From: Tubulanus polymorphus
Lineage: Eukaryota; Nemertea; Palaeonemertea; Tubulaniformes; Tubulanidae
Length of the DNA stretch: 64,000 bases
Direction of reading: 5' to 3'
NCBI RefSeq assembly: GCF_964204645.1
Contig: NC_134035.1
Coordinates: 9,796,501-9,860,500, forward strand
Positions within the stretch are counted from its first letter, which is position 1. Every line of letters starts with the position of its first letter. The translations under genes were made by a program, and so were the position numbers. Positions 1 to 12,394 of the stretch are shown here, one piece after another. The notes under the pieces were generated by a model. It did no database searches, was not told the DNA's origin, and saw only the letters and a list, made by a program, of their open reading frames with translations.

Positions 1-278
1 TTTTAAAACGCATTGCAAGCAAACCCTCCGAGTCCAGAATCTGGATGTACGTAAGTGCTTAATATCTGCCAACACTGTAGAGATATGAGCTATGACGAAC
101 TAAACTGTATCTTGAGCGTTTACATTTTATAGAACGCCACATTTTAGACTGAAGTAGAGCCTCCTCATCTTCATATTCAAGATGGCTGGACAGCACAACT
201 AGATTTTCAAGGGGATAGATACGAGATAATGGTTGTCAATCCTCCGAGGACAAGTGCCAGAAGTGGGAGACCTTCCAA

Positions 279-1580
279 AACAGAAGTATGACTGTCCTTA
301 GAAATAGGAACAGAAGTATGAATGTACTTAGAAATAGGATAGTAAGTATGACTGTCCTTAAAATAGGAATGTAAGTATGAATGTACTTAGAAATAGGAAC
401 AGAAGTATGAATGTACTTAGAAATAGGAACGGAAGTATGTCTGTCCTTAGAAATAGGAACGGAAGTATGACTGTCCTTAGAAATAGGAACAGAAGTATGA
501 ATGTACTTAGAAATAGGAACGGAAGTATGTCTGTCCTTAGAAATAGGAACGGAAGTATGACTGTCCTTAGAAATAGGAACAGAAGTATGAATGTACTTAG
601 AAATAGGAACGGAAGTATTTCTGTCCTTAGAAATTGGAACGGAAGTATGAATGTACTTAGAAATAGGAACGGAAGTATGACTGTCCTTAGAAATAGGAAC
701 AGAAGTATGAATGTACTTAGAAATAGGAACGGAAGTATGTCCGTCCTTAGAAATAGGAACAGAAGTATGAATGTACTTAGAAATAGGAACGGAAGTAAGT
801 CCGTCCTTAGAAATAGGAACAGAAGTATGAATGTACTTAGAAATAGGAACAGAAGTATTTCTGTCCTTAGAAATTGGAACGGAAGTATGAATGTACTTAG
901 AAATAGGAACGGAAGTATGACTGTCCTTAGAAATAGGAACAGAAGTATGAATGTACTTAGAAATAGGAACGGAAGTATGTCCGTCCTTAGAAATAGGAAC
1001 AGAAGTATGAATGTACTTAGAAATAGGAACAGAAGTATTTCTGTCCTTAGAAATTGGAACGGAAGTATGAATGTACTTAGAAATAGGAACGGAAGTATGA
1101 CTGTCCTTAGAAATAGGAACAGAAGTATGAATGTACTTAGAAATAGGAACGGAAGTATGAATGTACTTAGAAATAGGAACAGAAGTATTTCTGTCCTTAG
1201 AAATTGGAACGGAAGTATGAATGTACTTAGAAATAGGAACGGAAGTATGACTGTCCTTAGAAATAGGAACAGAAGTATGAATGTACTTAGAAATAGGAAC
1301 GGAAGTATGTCCGTCCTTAGAAATAGGAACAGAAGTATGAATGTACTTAGAAATAGGAACGGAAGTATGAATGTACTTAGAAATAGGAACAGAAGTATTT
1401 CTGTCCTTAGAAATTGGAACGGAAGTATGAATGTACTTAGAAATAGGAACGGAAGTATGACTGTCCTTAGAAATAGGAACAGAAGTATGAATGTACTTAG
1501 AAATAGGAACGGAAGTATGTCTGTCCTTAGAAATAGGAATGGAAGTATGAATATACTTAGTAATAGGAATGTAAGTAAGG
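279..1580. repeat. 30-bp minisatellite (about 43 copies)
   Basis: A 30-bp unit (core AAATAGGAAC-GGAAGTATGA) repeats without gaps. Copies alternate between an ATGTACTTAG and a CTGTCCTTAG ending, which gives a 60-bp higher-order register. Because 30 is divisible by 3, both strands stay open for over 400 codons (plus reads MNVLRNRNRS-like, minus reads HTSVPISK-like). This is a by-product of the period, not evidence for a protein. Edge units are degenerate, the usual pattern in a satellite homogenised from its centre. Confidence 0.95.
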
Positions 1581-2895
1581 AGGTTCTTCAAATAAGGGAA
1601 AGTATTACAGTATACTGTATAATCTATATAACGGGCATCAATAACGTGATCTCAACCTGAACCTCATCTCAACACTCGTATTATATAAATGAATCATTCT
1701 GCCTCAGATCATCGATAAAATTTACAATAGAACTGTTTAAGACTCAGGGTTTAACTATAGAAAATCTATATCCCGTTCATTGATTATCATTGCATCATAC
1801 CCTCCAGTGATAAAAATAAACAAAAAATACACAGAGTTGAATGAGTTCACGGAAATTTTAGAATGTCTATATATAGGACAGGCGTGGGTTTAGTTTGATA
1901 CAAGAGCTAATGATCTCATCGACAATTTCTTAAAAATATACAACTCAATGAATACAGCAAAATCATACATTCCTCATCCAATTTCACACACTGGGATTTA
2001 CAGCCCAGTTCCATGAATTTGTGGGTTTCATTTCATTCGAGGCCCATTCCCACAGTTGTGTGACAGTTGTATGGGTTTAATTTCACTCTTGGCCCAGTTC
2101 CACAGTTGTGCGGGTTTAATTTGACTGTGGACCCATTTCCACAGTTGTGTGGCTTTGATCAACTGCAGGTCCAGCACCACAACGGGTTTATTTCAATTTC
2201 GGGCCCAGTCCTGGTGAGATTAATCAGCCTCTGGGTGCATTTCATCGGCGGCTATACTCAATTCAACTCTTCGACCAATCTGACCGAAATGAACTCATCG
2301 ATCGCACAACTGTAGAACTGCGTCTATAATTCAATCCGGATCGGGAACGTGATTGGTTAAAATTGAACACTTACCCGCGTGTATGCATCGTACGGAACGT
2401 CTTAAGAAGGATCAACACCAGAACGCAGGAGAGTTATATCCCGAGTATGTTTGCATAGAAGTTTTCAACCATGATATCATGTTTGTATTTTTTAAATATA
2501 TAATGTGTGTTCAACTGGGAGGTCGGGGTGGGACAAAAAACATCGCGATCGCACGTCGCGATCCGAAGTCGGTAGTCATCGCGCGCACACACACAGTCCG
2601 TCTTTGAGCTTTCACATCAGCAGTAAGACACCTGAAATGTTATTACAACTAATCAAATAAACTCGATCGGTATACGACGACGACGTGTATACGCCAGGGT
2701 AAATATTGATTTCTTAGATCAGTCGTCTGCTGCCCACGCACGCCGCCCGTCGTCTTCGTCGTCGGGATAGTTCAAATCGGGGGAAGCGACTTCTTTCCTC
2801 GACCGACAACGCGGGCGGAAAAAACAGATTATTGCTTTTCGCTCGGTTTCATATTTTACGCGAAGAGCAAACAACGACCGAACGTATTACACGAC
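1581..2895. other. Spacer with a CAGTTGTG-rich patch and a CpG-rich end
   Basis: No gene is recognised. From 1999 to 2240 several 40-50-bp degenerate units share CCCAGTTCCACAGTTGTG-like text, matching the 'CAGTTCCACAGTT' MITE family seen elsewhere. From about 2520 to 2895 the sequence becomes rich in CpG (CGCGATCGCACGTCGCGATC), unlike the AT-rich surroundings, which is compatible with a promoter or 5' UTR. Confidence 0.5.
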
Positions 2896-2908
2896 ATGTT
2901 CCCGTCGG
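2896..2908 (+). other. Possible first coding exon (ATG plus 5' splice site)
   Basis: ATGTTCCCGTCG-G is followed directly by GTAAGT at 2909, inside a CpG-rich patch. It would encode Met-Phe-Pro-Ser and end in phase 1. The only phase-compatible downstream candidate seen is the exon at 6532-6656. This rests on a splice consensus and base composition alone; the protein is not recognised. Confidence 0.25.
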
Positions 2909-2910
2909 GT

Positions 2911-4935
2911 AAGTAGACTCTCACCGAACTGACCCGTATCTCGAAAATATGAAGAATCCTACTAACTTACGATGGTTTCCATAGACAGGTGACTGTCTGA
3001 TATCATTTGAAGTAAAAAGCCACAATTTACAGAAAAATAAATTCTCGCATTTGACGGTTCGGCCCACTTCTGGGCCATTTACAAAAACTGTTTTTGAAAA
3101 TTAAAACCTATAGAATTGAGTTGCAACGTCAAAAGCTCATTTGATATTTTCTCTATATTGTATGTTTCTACTTATTCCTACTTATTCCTAAATAGCAAGA
3201 TATCAGAAGTGAGTATAGTCGTCGGAATATTTTTGGGTCATTTTGTCTTCAAATCTTTATCGATGCCTTATAAATAATGATGAGGTTATAGGAAAATTTT
3301 ACCAAAAGCAACACGCGACAAAGGGCCAGTCATAAACAACATTCCACTAATTTTATCTATTTCTAAATCATTCCTACCTATATACGCAATTTTATATAGC
3401 ATTACATATACGATACGTTATTTATGAATGTGCGGTAAAAATGCCAGTGGTAAAAATATACCATAGGTAAAAATGCCAGAGTTAGAAATGCCAAAGGGTG
3501 ATATGCAGATTAGGTGAATATCGGCATCGGACATGGCATTCTTATCTAGACTAGATGACGATAAGATTTTGAACATTAAATAACATATTTCTAGATTAAT
3601 GAAAATAACGAAGTGAATGTACAATCATTTATTCGATTAAGCGCATCGCTCATTGCGTTTGATGGAAATCGCGAACGACTCCGTTGAAAGAATCAGATAA
3701 TATCAAACAATATCGGCGTATCGGTTGACAATCAAAATGAAGAGCTTATGAAAAGACGCACATCTCGTATGAAAGCGTCTAACGCTGTATTTGTATTACG
3801 ATATATAGTTCTATGAGAAAATTGATCCAATCAAAGATACGCCAGATTTGAGGATCGTTTGTTTGATTAAACGAATCGAAATTATCGAATAGACAATTTC
3901 TTTTTTATTATGGTGAAAAATATCAAATTACACGCGGCCTCGACCACCAGCTTGCTATCGTTAATTATTTCTAATCAAAAGCTTTTGTTTTGTTTTGTCG
4001 TTTGTTCTTCTATGCTTCCTTTTTTATGGTAAACGTATCTATCAAATCATATATTCGCCGATGGCACATTATCAATTATGGCTTTTTTGACGCTGTAAAA
4101 ACCGTTAAAATAATGTTTATACATATTGATACCTAGTATGTGTTTTATAGGCCTAAGTGGTTCTGTGTGAGTCGATGTGCCCTGTGTCAACAATATTGAT
4201 TATTCAAAATAACAATTACAATTGTAAATGTAGTAATTGATTATTTTGTGATTCAATTTTTTTCATAACTCTCAGCCTATTTCATCATTAACAAATTTTA
4301 ATAATTTTTTTGAGAGGATGTGCACTACCTTATCAAAATTTCGGGGCTCGACTGGTTGCCAGTTTTATTCAATTCAAGTATCAATATTCAAATCCAAAAT
4401 AACTTATCGATCCTTGATTTATAGGATATTATAAATGTTCAACAATATCAAGCTCAGAATCGATAAACTTTCAAAATAGTTTTCTTGTTTACCTCTGGCA
4501 TTATTGCTGCCTATCTTTATGCATATACACTTCATGAATGACCCCAGAGTATATAACTTAAATACATGGCTCCTCGGTAAATTCGACTAGTATCAAAAGT
4601 ATTCACATTGCAATAAGCAAAATCCGTACCTGAAAGCATTATAGAAGATAGCAGTGTAGAGATTTCCATCAGTCTTCAGGCTATCCGTTAGCACCACTGC
4701 AGTTTTCATTACCTTTACAAAAACGAAAGAAAAAAGACGAGTTCACAACATAGTTAAAATAACATCGAATTCATCGAATAAGCTTCGCGTGGACAATATC
4801 TTTGATACAGCTTTGGTCTGCAGAAAGAGGGTCAACTCTCAAGATAAAGTATCTAGAAATCTGAAGAAGACGATGATAACAAATCAGGGGTTAGTTGCCA
4901 TCGGTTGGTTTAAATTATCTAGTGGATAGTTGACA
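2911..4935. other. AT-rich spacer, nothing recognised
   Basis: No open frame of interest, no RNA gene and no clear repeat was found. Low-complexity A/T runs are common. Confidence 0.5.
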
Positions 4936-4936
4936 C

Positions 4937-5216
4937 AAGCTGCGTTCACACGGCCGTGTTAGGCCCGGGCCAAGTTAGGCCCGCAACAACTCGCACATAG
5001 GTGCCAAATGGTCCCGCGCCTGTTTGACCCGACCTTAAACATCAGACCAGGCCAGAGCCAAGCTTTAGCACGGGACAAATGATTGCATTTGAATTGCAAC
5101 TGGTTCGGGAAATGATTTGTTAGTGAGCGTCTAATTAGGCACGGGCCAAATTTGACTCGGGTCTGATCCGTGCCAATTTGGCCCGGGCCAAATCATCTCC
5201 ATGTGATCGCGGCTAT
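4937..5216. repeat. MITE family C, copy 1
   Basis: About 280 bp beginning CTGCGTTCACACGGCC and ending GTGATCGCGGCTATAG. The inside carries mirrored GGCCCGGGCC/AAATT and GTCTGATCCGTGCC text. Related copies lie at 9227-9535 and 23422-23708. The last copy shows the ends best: AGCCGCGATCACATG against CGTGTGATTGCGGCT. It looks like a non-autonomous inverted-repeat element; no transposase is visible. Confidence 0.7.
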
Positions 5217-5365
5217 AGTGACAATTAAAACTGCAAAACTAGACGAAACTTCACATCAAAGAATGTTAGATAATTCTGACAGATTATATGGGTGTCATCA
5301 CGTGAATGGGCAACCTAAAGACAAATTGAATTATTAAAAATATTTTTGAATCAAGTTCATTCGAC

Positions 5366-5370
<5 letters not shown>

Positions 5371-5398
<28 letters not shown>
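5371..5398. repeat. (TA)n microsatellite
   Basis: Uninterrupted TA dinucleotides. Similar tracts occur at 6752-6783, 16424-16451, 29441-29462, 32131-32155 and 39720-39743. Confidence 0.95.
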
Positions 5399-5401
<3 letters not shown>

Positions 5402-6464
5402 GCATACATTCATTTAAACAGTATATTATCAAAGTTATACTACCCCGAGAAGTATTTACAATTGAGGAAAGGTCAAAGTGAAATTCTTAAGGTTTTACAA
5501 CAACATACGTACTATTTATTCGCATAATTGGCGACCGTTATTAAACTCAGGGGAACCTCACAACTGTTGGAAGGGAAGGCAGCAGCTCTTACAGCCGGTG
5601 GCCTATAAGCACTGCTGAAGCGTGAGCCTTTAATAAAGCCACTATTGAGGTCGAAAGTGCAGAGAATGGTAACGCAGTTTAGCCAAGGTCATTCCCAAGA
5701 TGGCCGAAATTTCGCACTGTCCTTCCTACAACTGTTCCATACACGAATACATACTCCGGAATATCTATACATCCTAATACAGTCTAGCGCATAAAGCAAG
5801 AAAAACCTTTAAACAAGAAACGTATTTGGTGTTTATGCGTTTCGAAGTTTGGGTCACCCAATACTGCACAAGGCGAAACAAGAAACACACTGAAAGGCAA
5901 TGACGATCCCATGGTATCGAAATATTGGCAATTTTCGATAATTCATGAATGAGATCTGTTTGTTGTCACTGTATGGGTGTTTCTTGTTTAGATACTGACA
6001 AAGCGCACACAGCTCCTTGTTTTGGTAAGCGCAAGCCGTGGTAAAGTCTAAGACATGACGGTTAGATTATGCAGTCTCGTACATAGACCAGTAGACCAAT
6101 GGAACTAGAACTAATCCACTTTGGTCAGCGGTTGTACAGTAAATATATATGTAAAATGCAGTGAATCCCACAAGAATGACGAAAAAAAGATATGTCCGAA
6201 AATGTTTCCATGAGCGAGGAGATTAATCAACGTTTCGACTATATTCTAATAGTCATCTTCAGGGAATCTATACGCAGTAAACCTTGCCTTACTTGGACAA
6301 AACTGCGACCAAATAACTAATTGACTGTGGTTAAGGCCACAACTTCAGGTTGTACTTAACATCAAATAAGCATAGGTCTATATCAGTTTCACACTGTATG
6401 CACTAGGCTTTAGTCGAACGGTCGCCGCATTAGGAGTTTTAGTAGAAAGCTCCTTCGTCCATCA
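5399..6464. other. Spacer, nothing recognised
   Basis: No gene, RNA gene or convincing repeat was recognised. The stretch around 5560-5720 is less AT-rich but has stops in all frames. Confidence 0.45.
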
Positions 6465-6531
6465 ATGGATAAATTAATCGTTCGGGGTCGAGCGCGCTTG
6501 CGGGGGTCGAGCGCGCTTGCGGGGGCCGCAG

Positions 6532-6656
6532 ATTCGCGCATCACTGCGCGGCGTACATTCAACGCGTATCCACGTACGCGGCCCGTCGTACATCCGTCGA
6601 CCTACGACGAATTAAACCTGGCGCCGATCAACGATTATAGATCAGTCATGTATTAA
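6532..6656 (+). other. Possible terminal coding exon, unknown protein
   Basis: After a CAG at 6529-6531 an open frame runs to TAA at 6654-6656. It encodes about 41 residues with CpG-rich codons like the confirmed exons of this window and ends in two tyrosine-containing stretches (TYDELNLAP and NDYRSVMY). The acceptor has a poor polypyrimidine tract: the sequence before it is a tandem of GGGTCGAGCGCGCTTGCGG. The frame is also open upstream to an ATG at 6465. Exon phase (1) agrees with the candidate first exon at 2896-2908. Family unknown; it could be chance. Confidence 0.3.
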
Positions 6657-6750
6657 TGGATTTATAGATTATTCGTCATAGCTTTCGTTAAACTGATCAT
6701 ACACACGCGCGCACACACCAACGCTGAATCAATGTTACAAGAGCTAAGAG

Positions 6751-6751
<1 letters not shown>

Positions 6752-6783
<32 letters not shown>
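6752..6783. repeat. (TA)n microsatellite
   Basis: Pure AT dinucleotide tract. Confidence 0.95.
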
Positions 6784-6786
<3 letters not shown>

Positions 6787-6848
6787 TATTCTCGTCCACC
6801 TCTCGTGAGCAGGTACAATCTACATCACGTTTATACCCCAATACTATA

Positions 6849-7110
6849 AACTCCTCCTAAGTAACTGTTGATCTCGGTTAACCATTAATTCAGCGGTTAA
6901 CCTCTTATCCTTTACACTACCGAGCTTGGTTTCAAATTCGGTAACCGCCTCAACTGGGTAAAAAAGAAATCCTGGTCCCAACTGTATCGATTTAAGGGTA
7001 CCGGGTAGTTTAATGTACGACAATGTAAAAACTAGACATAAATTCCAAAGGCGTTTCAAGCACCTTTAAAGTATCATCAACTTTCAACTTTGGAATCGAG
7101 GAGTCGTAGG
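6849..7110. repeat. MITE family A, truncated copy
   Basis: Shares GATCTCGGTTAACCATTAATT, GGTAAAAAAGAAATCCTGG and the end GGAGTCGTAGGGA with the fuller copies at 12395-12992 and 26949-27487. The left terminus is missing. Confidence 0.65.
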
Positions 7111-7440
7111 GACAGCGTAAGATGATGAGTGATCATCTGTCAGCCAAGGCCGACGAAAATCCGCCGAAATAATCGTTAACTTCGAAATCGACGCGGTCGA
7201 CTCGAGTAATCAAGAAACATTTTCCCGATGACCGCTGGGAAATAGCCGCGCCGCGTCGAGCCGAGCCTTCGGGTTCATCTCGGTCGCAAGCGAAGACGGA
7301 AAGATGTCCGAGTCGCAGCAGCAGCAGCAGCAGCGTTTCACCCCGTGAACTACGGCAGACAGTACGACTGACTGACCGCCTGATCGAGACAATTAACTCA
7401 TCGCCAATCAAAACCACGGTTGAATATCCGTGCGGGCAAT
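7111..7440. other. CpG-rich patch with (CAG)6
   Basis: GC- and CpG-rich compared with its neighbours, with six CAG triplets at 7316-7333. Short open frames exist on both strands (minus 7133-7417, starting only at GTG; plus from ATG at 7303 with a glutamine run), but none is recognisable. It could be an exon or 5' UTR. Confidence 0.3.
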
Positions 7441-9226
7441 CTAAACTCTTAACTGAAAATCAGCTGCATGTCATAGCTGAATATTTCAACGCGCATTCCT
7501 TTGAAAAAGGTTGTCAATACATATAATAGAAATACGCAAAATAGACTCTAAAAACTTTTCCAAGCTGAATCAACAGCTATAAAGAGTAACCTATTTCAAA
7601 GTGCCTTAAACTTTTGATAATTACTAACCTTTCCGAGGCTTAACCAATAATCAAATCTCAACTAAATGAACCTAAATTTCAAATCCTGATTAAACTAAAT
7701 GAACTGTATCCTGTAAGACCATCATGATGAGATATTGATCGCGGACTATCGACGACTATATAGACAGTTTCCCAAAACCATCTAGAAAACCATCTACACA
7801 AATGATCATGAACCTTTGTGCTAGACACTTCCTGGAACAAAGGTCTTCTGGCTAGGGTTACATCACACGTAGCAGGGTTTCCAGTAGAATGGCCAAGGTA
7901 AAAAGAAGTAGGCCTACTAAGAAGGACTTTTTGGCGATATTAGACCCAAAAGGAAGGTCTTTTGGACTCGGAAAATTATTTCTAGTAAAATGAGGGCCCA
8001 TAAGGGCGCATTTTGCAATGCCTTCACCGGAATAGTAGTCGAGTAAACCAGTCATACATTTTTGGGGTAATTCTATAATACTTTCCTGTATATTCAATCT
8101 TATTGACAATTGAATTAACAGGCCTGAGTGATGAAATACTACAACAGTTGAAATCGTAACAAAATTGCGTGTGAAAAATGAATAAAATAATTAAATTTGG
8201 AAGGACTTTTTTATCAAAAAGGAGGACAAAGATGATGTTTGTCCAAACTTTCTCCAAATGAAGGACAAAGAAGGAATTGGAAGGACCGCTGGATACCCTG
8301 CATTGTGAATTAGGGCACTAGAACGTTGAGCTTATTTGATCGCGTACTGATAACCGACGTTTTCAAAAAATCCATCTATAAACCTTCGCTAGACAGGTTA
8401 AATAGTCAAACACAGTAAGGCTCATTTTCTAAAACAAAGGTCTCTAAATCAACGTTCAGCTTATTGTCCTATATCTTACTGCCGGGATTGTTCTTTGTTT
8501 ATGATAATTTTGAATTCGGTCCTCAACATTACGACATCGCCCCCAAAACGACATCGAAATAACCATCAAAACCAAACACAATTGCTCTAAATGCATTCGG
8601 TATCGGAACAGGGCATTGGAACACCCGGTCGAACGAGCAATTACTTCAACGAACATAATGCCGGCATTTACGAGGAAGCAATTGTGACATTCATAATAAC
8701 TAATCATACAGAAAATTACTTCGTTTATTTCAAATGTTGTACAAATTACGTAGCACAGTATAATTGACTTAATTGCTCTATTTATAATAACACAACAGTA
8801 CAGTGGCACATAAACAATTTTACTGCAGGGTACTATTCCCTACTGGACTGATTGCGAAGTGTCCTGAATTAACCTGTAAGGCCTAGCCTACATCGACACT
8901 GCGATTGGAGACAACTAGTTGTCGGGCAGTTTTGGGCGCATGAGAGCAACTGGCTGTATACAATCAGTTGCTCGAATTTCTTCGATGTGAGCTAGCTTAC
9001 GACTGGTTAGCGTCCATCTATCTCCAGTTCCACCCCAGTTGCTCATGTTCTACTTTTGAGCAACTAGTTGTACTCAGTTGCTGTCAGAAGATTAATTGAA
9101 TGCGAACTAAATCTCGTAAGACTAAAATGTACTGAATTGACTGCAGTCGCGGTTCTTCATGCAAAATATATAAACTCATATAAGGCGAAACGGCCGAATG
9201 GTGCATAAACCATCCATCACAAGAGC
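7441..9226. other. Spacer with a small repeat near 8885-9085
   Basis: No gene recognised. From 8885 to 9085 the text CAACTAGTTG and its inversions recur (8915, 9059), suggesting another small inverted-repeat element. The rest is unremarkable. Confidence 0.4.
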
Positions 9227-9535
9227 CGTGATCGCACAAGCTTTAAGGCCCGGAACAACCGTTCAATCGGGCGCCAAATGGGCCCGTGCCTATCTGGCTC
9301 GGCCAAAAACGTCCAAATTTTAGCACCAGTCAAATTATCGCATTTGAATTGCTAGGACTGGCACTGGAATTGCTAGGACTGGCACCGGAAGAGCTCTCAC
9401 TTATGAGTGTACCTCACTTTGCTTTGCTTAAACATTGTATAGTTCCTCATTAGGCACGGGTCAAATTTGACTCGGGCCTGATCCGCGCCAATGTGACCCG
9501 GGCAAAATCGATCCGAGCATACGATTGTGGCTGTT
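9227..9535. repeat. MITE family C, copy 2
   Basis: Starts GTGATCGCACAAGC and carries GGCACGGGTCAAATTTGAC, GGGCCTGATCCGCGCC and a GATTGTGGCT end matching copies at 4937 and 23422. An internal TGGAATTGCTAGGACTGGCAC is duplicated in tandem at about 9345-9385. Confidence 0.65.
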
Positions 9536-9596
9536 CATTCCGTGGTTCATATATATGAATTCTAATACCAGCGGCAGAATTTTCCAAGTCAGTCAG

Positions 9597-9655
9597 ACAA
9601 AAAAAGAAGCTCGAACCCACTTATAATAATACTAGAGTGCCGTTTCAGCGGGTTG
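9597..9655. repeat. SINE 3'-end fragment
   Basis: AAAAAAGAAGCTCGAACCC-ACTTATAATAAT followed by CAGCGGGTTG matches the tail of the SINE at 12425-12573 (AAAAAGAAACATTGAACCC, GCTTATAATG, TAGCGGGTG). Confidence 0.5.
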
Positions 9656-10239
9656 AAGAAATATCAAGGGGTACGCGTGTGAATGTATATAAATATTCCG
9701 CGCGAGTAGGCGAAGTACGATTGCTTTGTTCTAAAGGTGAAAACAACGATTCTTTCATTATTTCTGTTGTTGCTGTTTAAAGATAAGTCGAGCGTCGTCT
9801 GCGATAGATTGAATATCGAGGCACTTCTCTAACGCAAAATGTCACCCAGTCTTCAAAAGATGAATTAATCGGCGAAGTATTTTTTTTTACCCGCGATGAA
9901 AAAACGATTCGGAACTATGCGTTTGCCAGGGTTTCCTACTATGTCGACACCCAGCACTCGTTGATCCTTTGATTTCCGCGATCAAGATCTGAACATTCCC
10001 TCGAACCAGGCTCAAAGTACAAGACCCTGAAACGTTTTGAGTTGCCCTTTCTGAATGAACTCATAATTTTTCGCTGCCTTATCACGTGGAGTTTTCATAA
10101 ACTATTCTTGCATTATTCCATTGGTAGGATAAGCTCTATACTTGGAAATGCTGTAAAATGCGATACATACATATCCAAGTATTTCCATATACGACGTCCT
10201 TATTATATTGCTAATATGCTACAAAATATGCATTTTTAA

Positions 10240-10720
10240 TGATGAAAATAAGAATCCGAAGTCAGCCATCTTCGATGACATCATAACCTAGTGTGGTCAT
10301 GTGACAGATCATTTCAGTTAACATATTAAATATGATAGCCAGCTCTGAACAAATTTGATGAGTTGATGACCAAAATGAATAATTTCAGAATCAAAGGTGG
10401 CCACCAGTCGGCCATAATAGCATAGCTTTGTTTGGCCTATCGATACACCATTCCATTTCACATTCTCATGTGAAAAATGAAAGCTCTACATGGTATACTA
10501 TATCAGCTGATAGCCAAAACATACATTTTCAGAAACCAAGATGGCCACCAGTCAGCCATGTTACATGACAACATGACCTAGATTGGTCAAATGACTGGTG
10601 GCCATTCGATTTTACATTCTCATATGGAAAATTACAGCTTAACACAGAATATTGTGTGAGTTGATAGCCAAAATGTGCATTTTCGGAAACAAAGATGGCT
10701 ACCAGTCAGCCATCTTAGAT
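10240..10720. repeat. Degenerate tandem repeat, period about 170-180 bp
   Basis: AAGATGGCCACCAGTCAGCCAT, ACATGACCTAG-TGGTCA and GAGTTGATAGCCAAAATG recur about three times with substitutions. No coding frame. Confidence 0.65.
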
Positions 10721-11137
10721 GCGATTACCACAAATATATAAATAATATATCCCAATTTGAAGATGACTGGCCAAAAGTTGTGAGTTGATTTGTAGAGTGT
10801 TCCCAGAAATCTGACGCACGCATGCCAGACCACCACAAACACCAGGGGTACAATATAAGGGGCCTAAGCTCAAATGGTCTTCGGCCAAGTGGACTAAAAT
10901 CCAGAGGCGAGTTAATAATCCCCTCCCCCGCGGATCATCCCCACCCCCATTGTCGTCAGATCCGACGCTGGGATCGTTTATATCCGAAATATAAAATTCC
11001 GAATCGTCGCCGACATTCAACACTAGAAAATAGAATGGCGAACCGAAGAGTGTGGTACAATGGTTACCATAGAAACGACTAGCTACAGGTAGCTCAGTAC
11101 AGTGAGATCGCAGCCAGCATCAGCTCGCAGCCGAGCG

Positions 11138-11277
<140 letters not shown>

Positions 11278-11519
11278 AAATAGAGGCAAATACATCAGTG
11301 ATCGAAGAGACTGCCTTCGCATATATACACTGGAAATTGACTTACATATTCTTGTATCTTTCGAATCAGAGTGAATCGATAACAAAAAGGGCAAAGATCA
11401 AAATCAGCGACGACACTAAAAACGACGGAATTGAAGACATGTAATACGCATTGTGCCGTATCAGCGGCAGATCTCATTACATTCGTATCTACCTTTTGTA
11501 GTAATTCTTACCACAAATT

Positions 11520-11824
11520 CAGTGTTCTCCATGTACACTGGAATTCAAAAGGGGCTGCTTTATGACATAGTGGCTGCTGAAGTAGCAAGGCTTTCGATCC
11601 ATCAAAAAAATAACTAGTGAAAATCTATGCTTAATTTTGGTATAATCTTCTATTTTTCACATAAGCTCAATATATCTCAAAGCAGTTACCAGCGTTAATA
11701 CAATATTAACATCCATTCTGGTAGGGGTAGAAGATATTTCATAAGGGATAGCTGATTTTCAGAGGGTCGGGTGTAAAAATGAAAGCGGTGACCACCTCTC
11801 TAAAACCTGTTATGGAGAACACTG
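11520..11824. repeat. MITE family H, copy 1 (TIR CAGTGTTCTCCAT)
   Basis: Ends are CAGTGTTCTCCAT and ATGGAGAACACTG, a 13-bp perfect terminal inverted repeat. Interior marks are GGGGCTGCTTTATG and ATAAGGGATAGCTGATTTTC. Copies: 59720-59999 and a truncated one at 36083-36228. About 305 bp with no coding capacity. Confidence 0.85.
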
Positions 11825-12394
11825 TAATTTGACGTCTCAAAAGTAGTTTAATTGAAAATGAACAAGGTCGAGCTATTATTTTGATTTTGAGAGTATTTCG
11901 ATGATTTCAGTAGTAATTGAGCTCTTGAAAACGTATAGTAATACCCTCAAACAGTAATGGTAGTGAGGTCTGCAGCGGTGCTGGATATCACAAAGATAGC
12001 CGCGAAGTAGGGCAAATAGGCCTAAGTGAAACGTGTAATTGACTACGCTGACATCAGTAAAAGTACGGATCACAAAGCCATATCAATCGATATTATATAA
12101 ATTTGCATCACAAAAAAAAAATGGATGACTGATCAGAACATTGATGAACGGGGCAAACAAACGAATAGTGTTATCGACCAGCTGGCCTGTTTTATAGACA
12201 AGCCATCAGTTTACTCAACTGACTGTCGTTTAGATTACTGACGTTTGTACTCATTGAAAAATGAAGTAGATAAATACTTTGAGTTCAATGATTTTTATAA
12301 TAACTGGATGCACAATTAATTAACGCGGCTAGGTTAATCATATTATAATTGACGGGCTAACGAAGAAACTTTGTTACGTTACTCAGGTCACCAG

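Noticed and set aside
236-1660. Long open frames on both strands over the minisatellite
   Set aside because: The 30-bp unit has no stop in these frames; repeat structure explains them and no domain is present.
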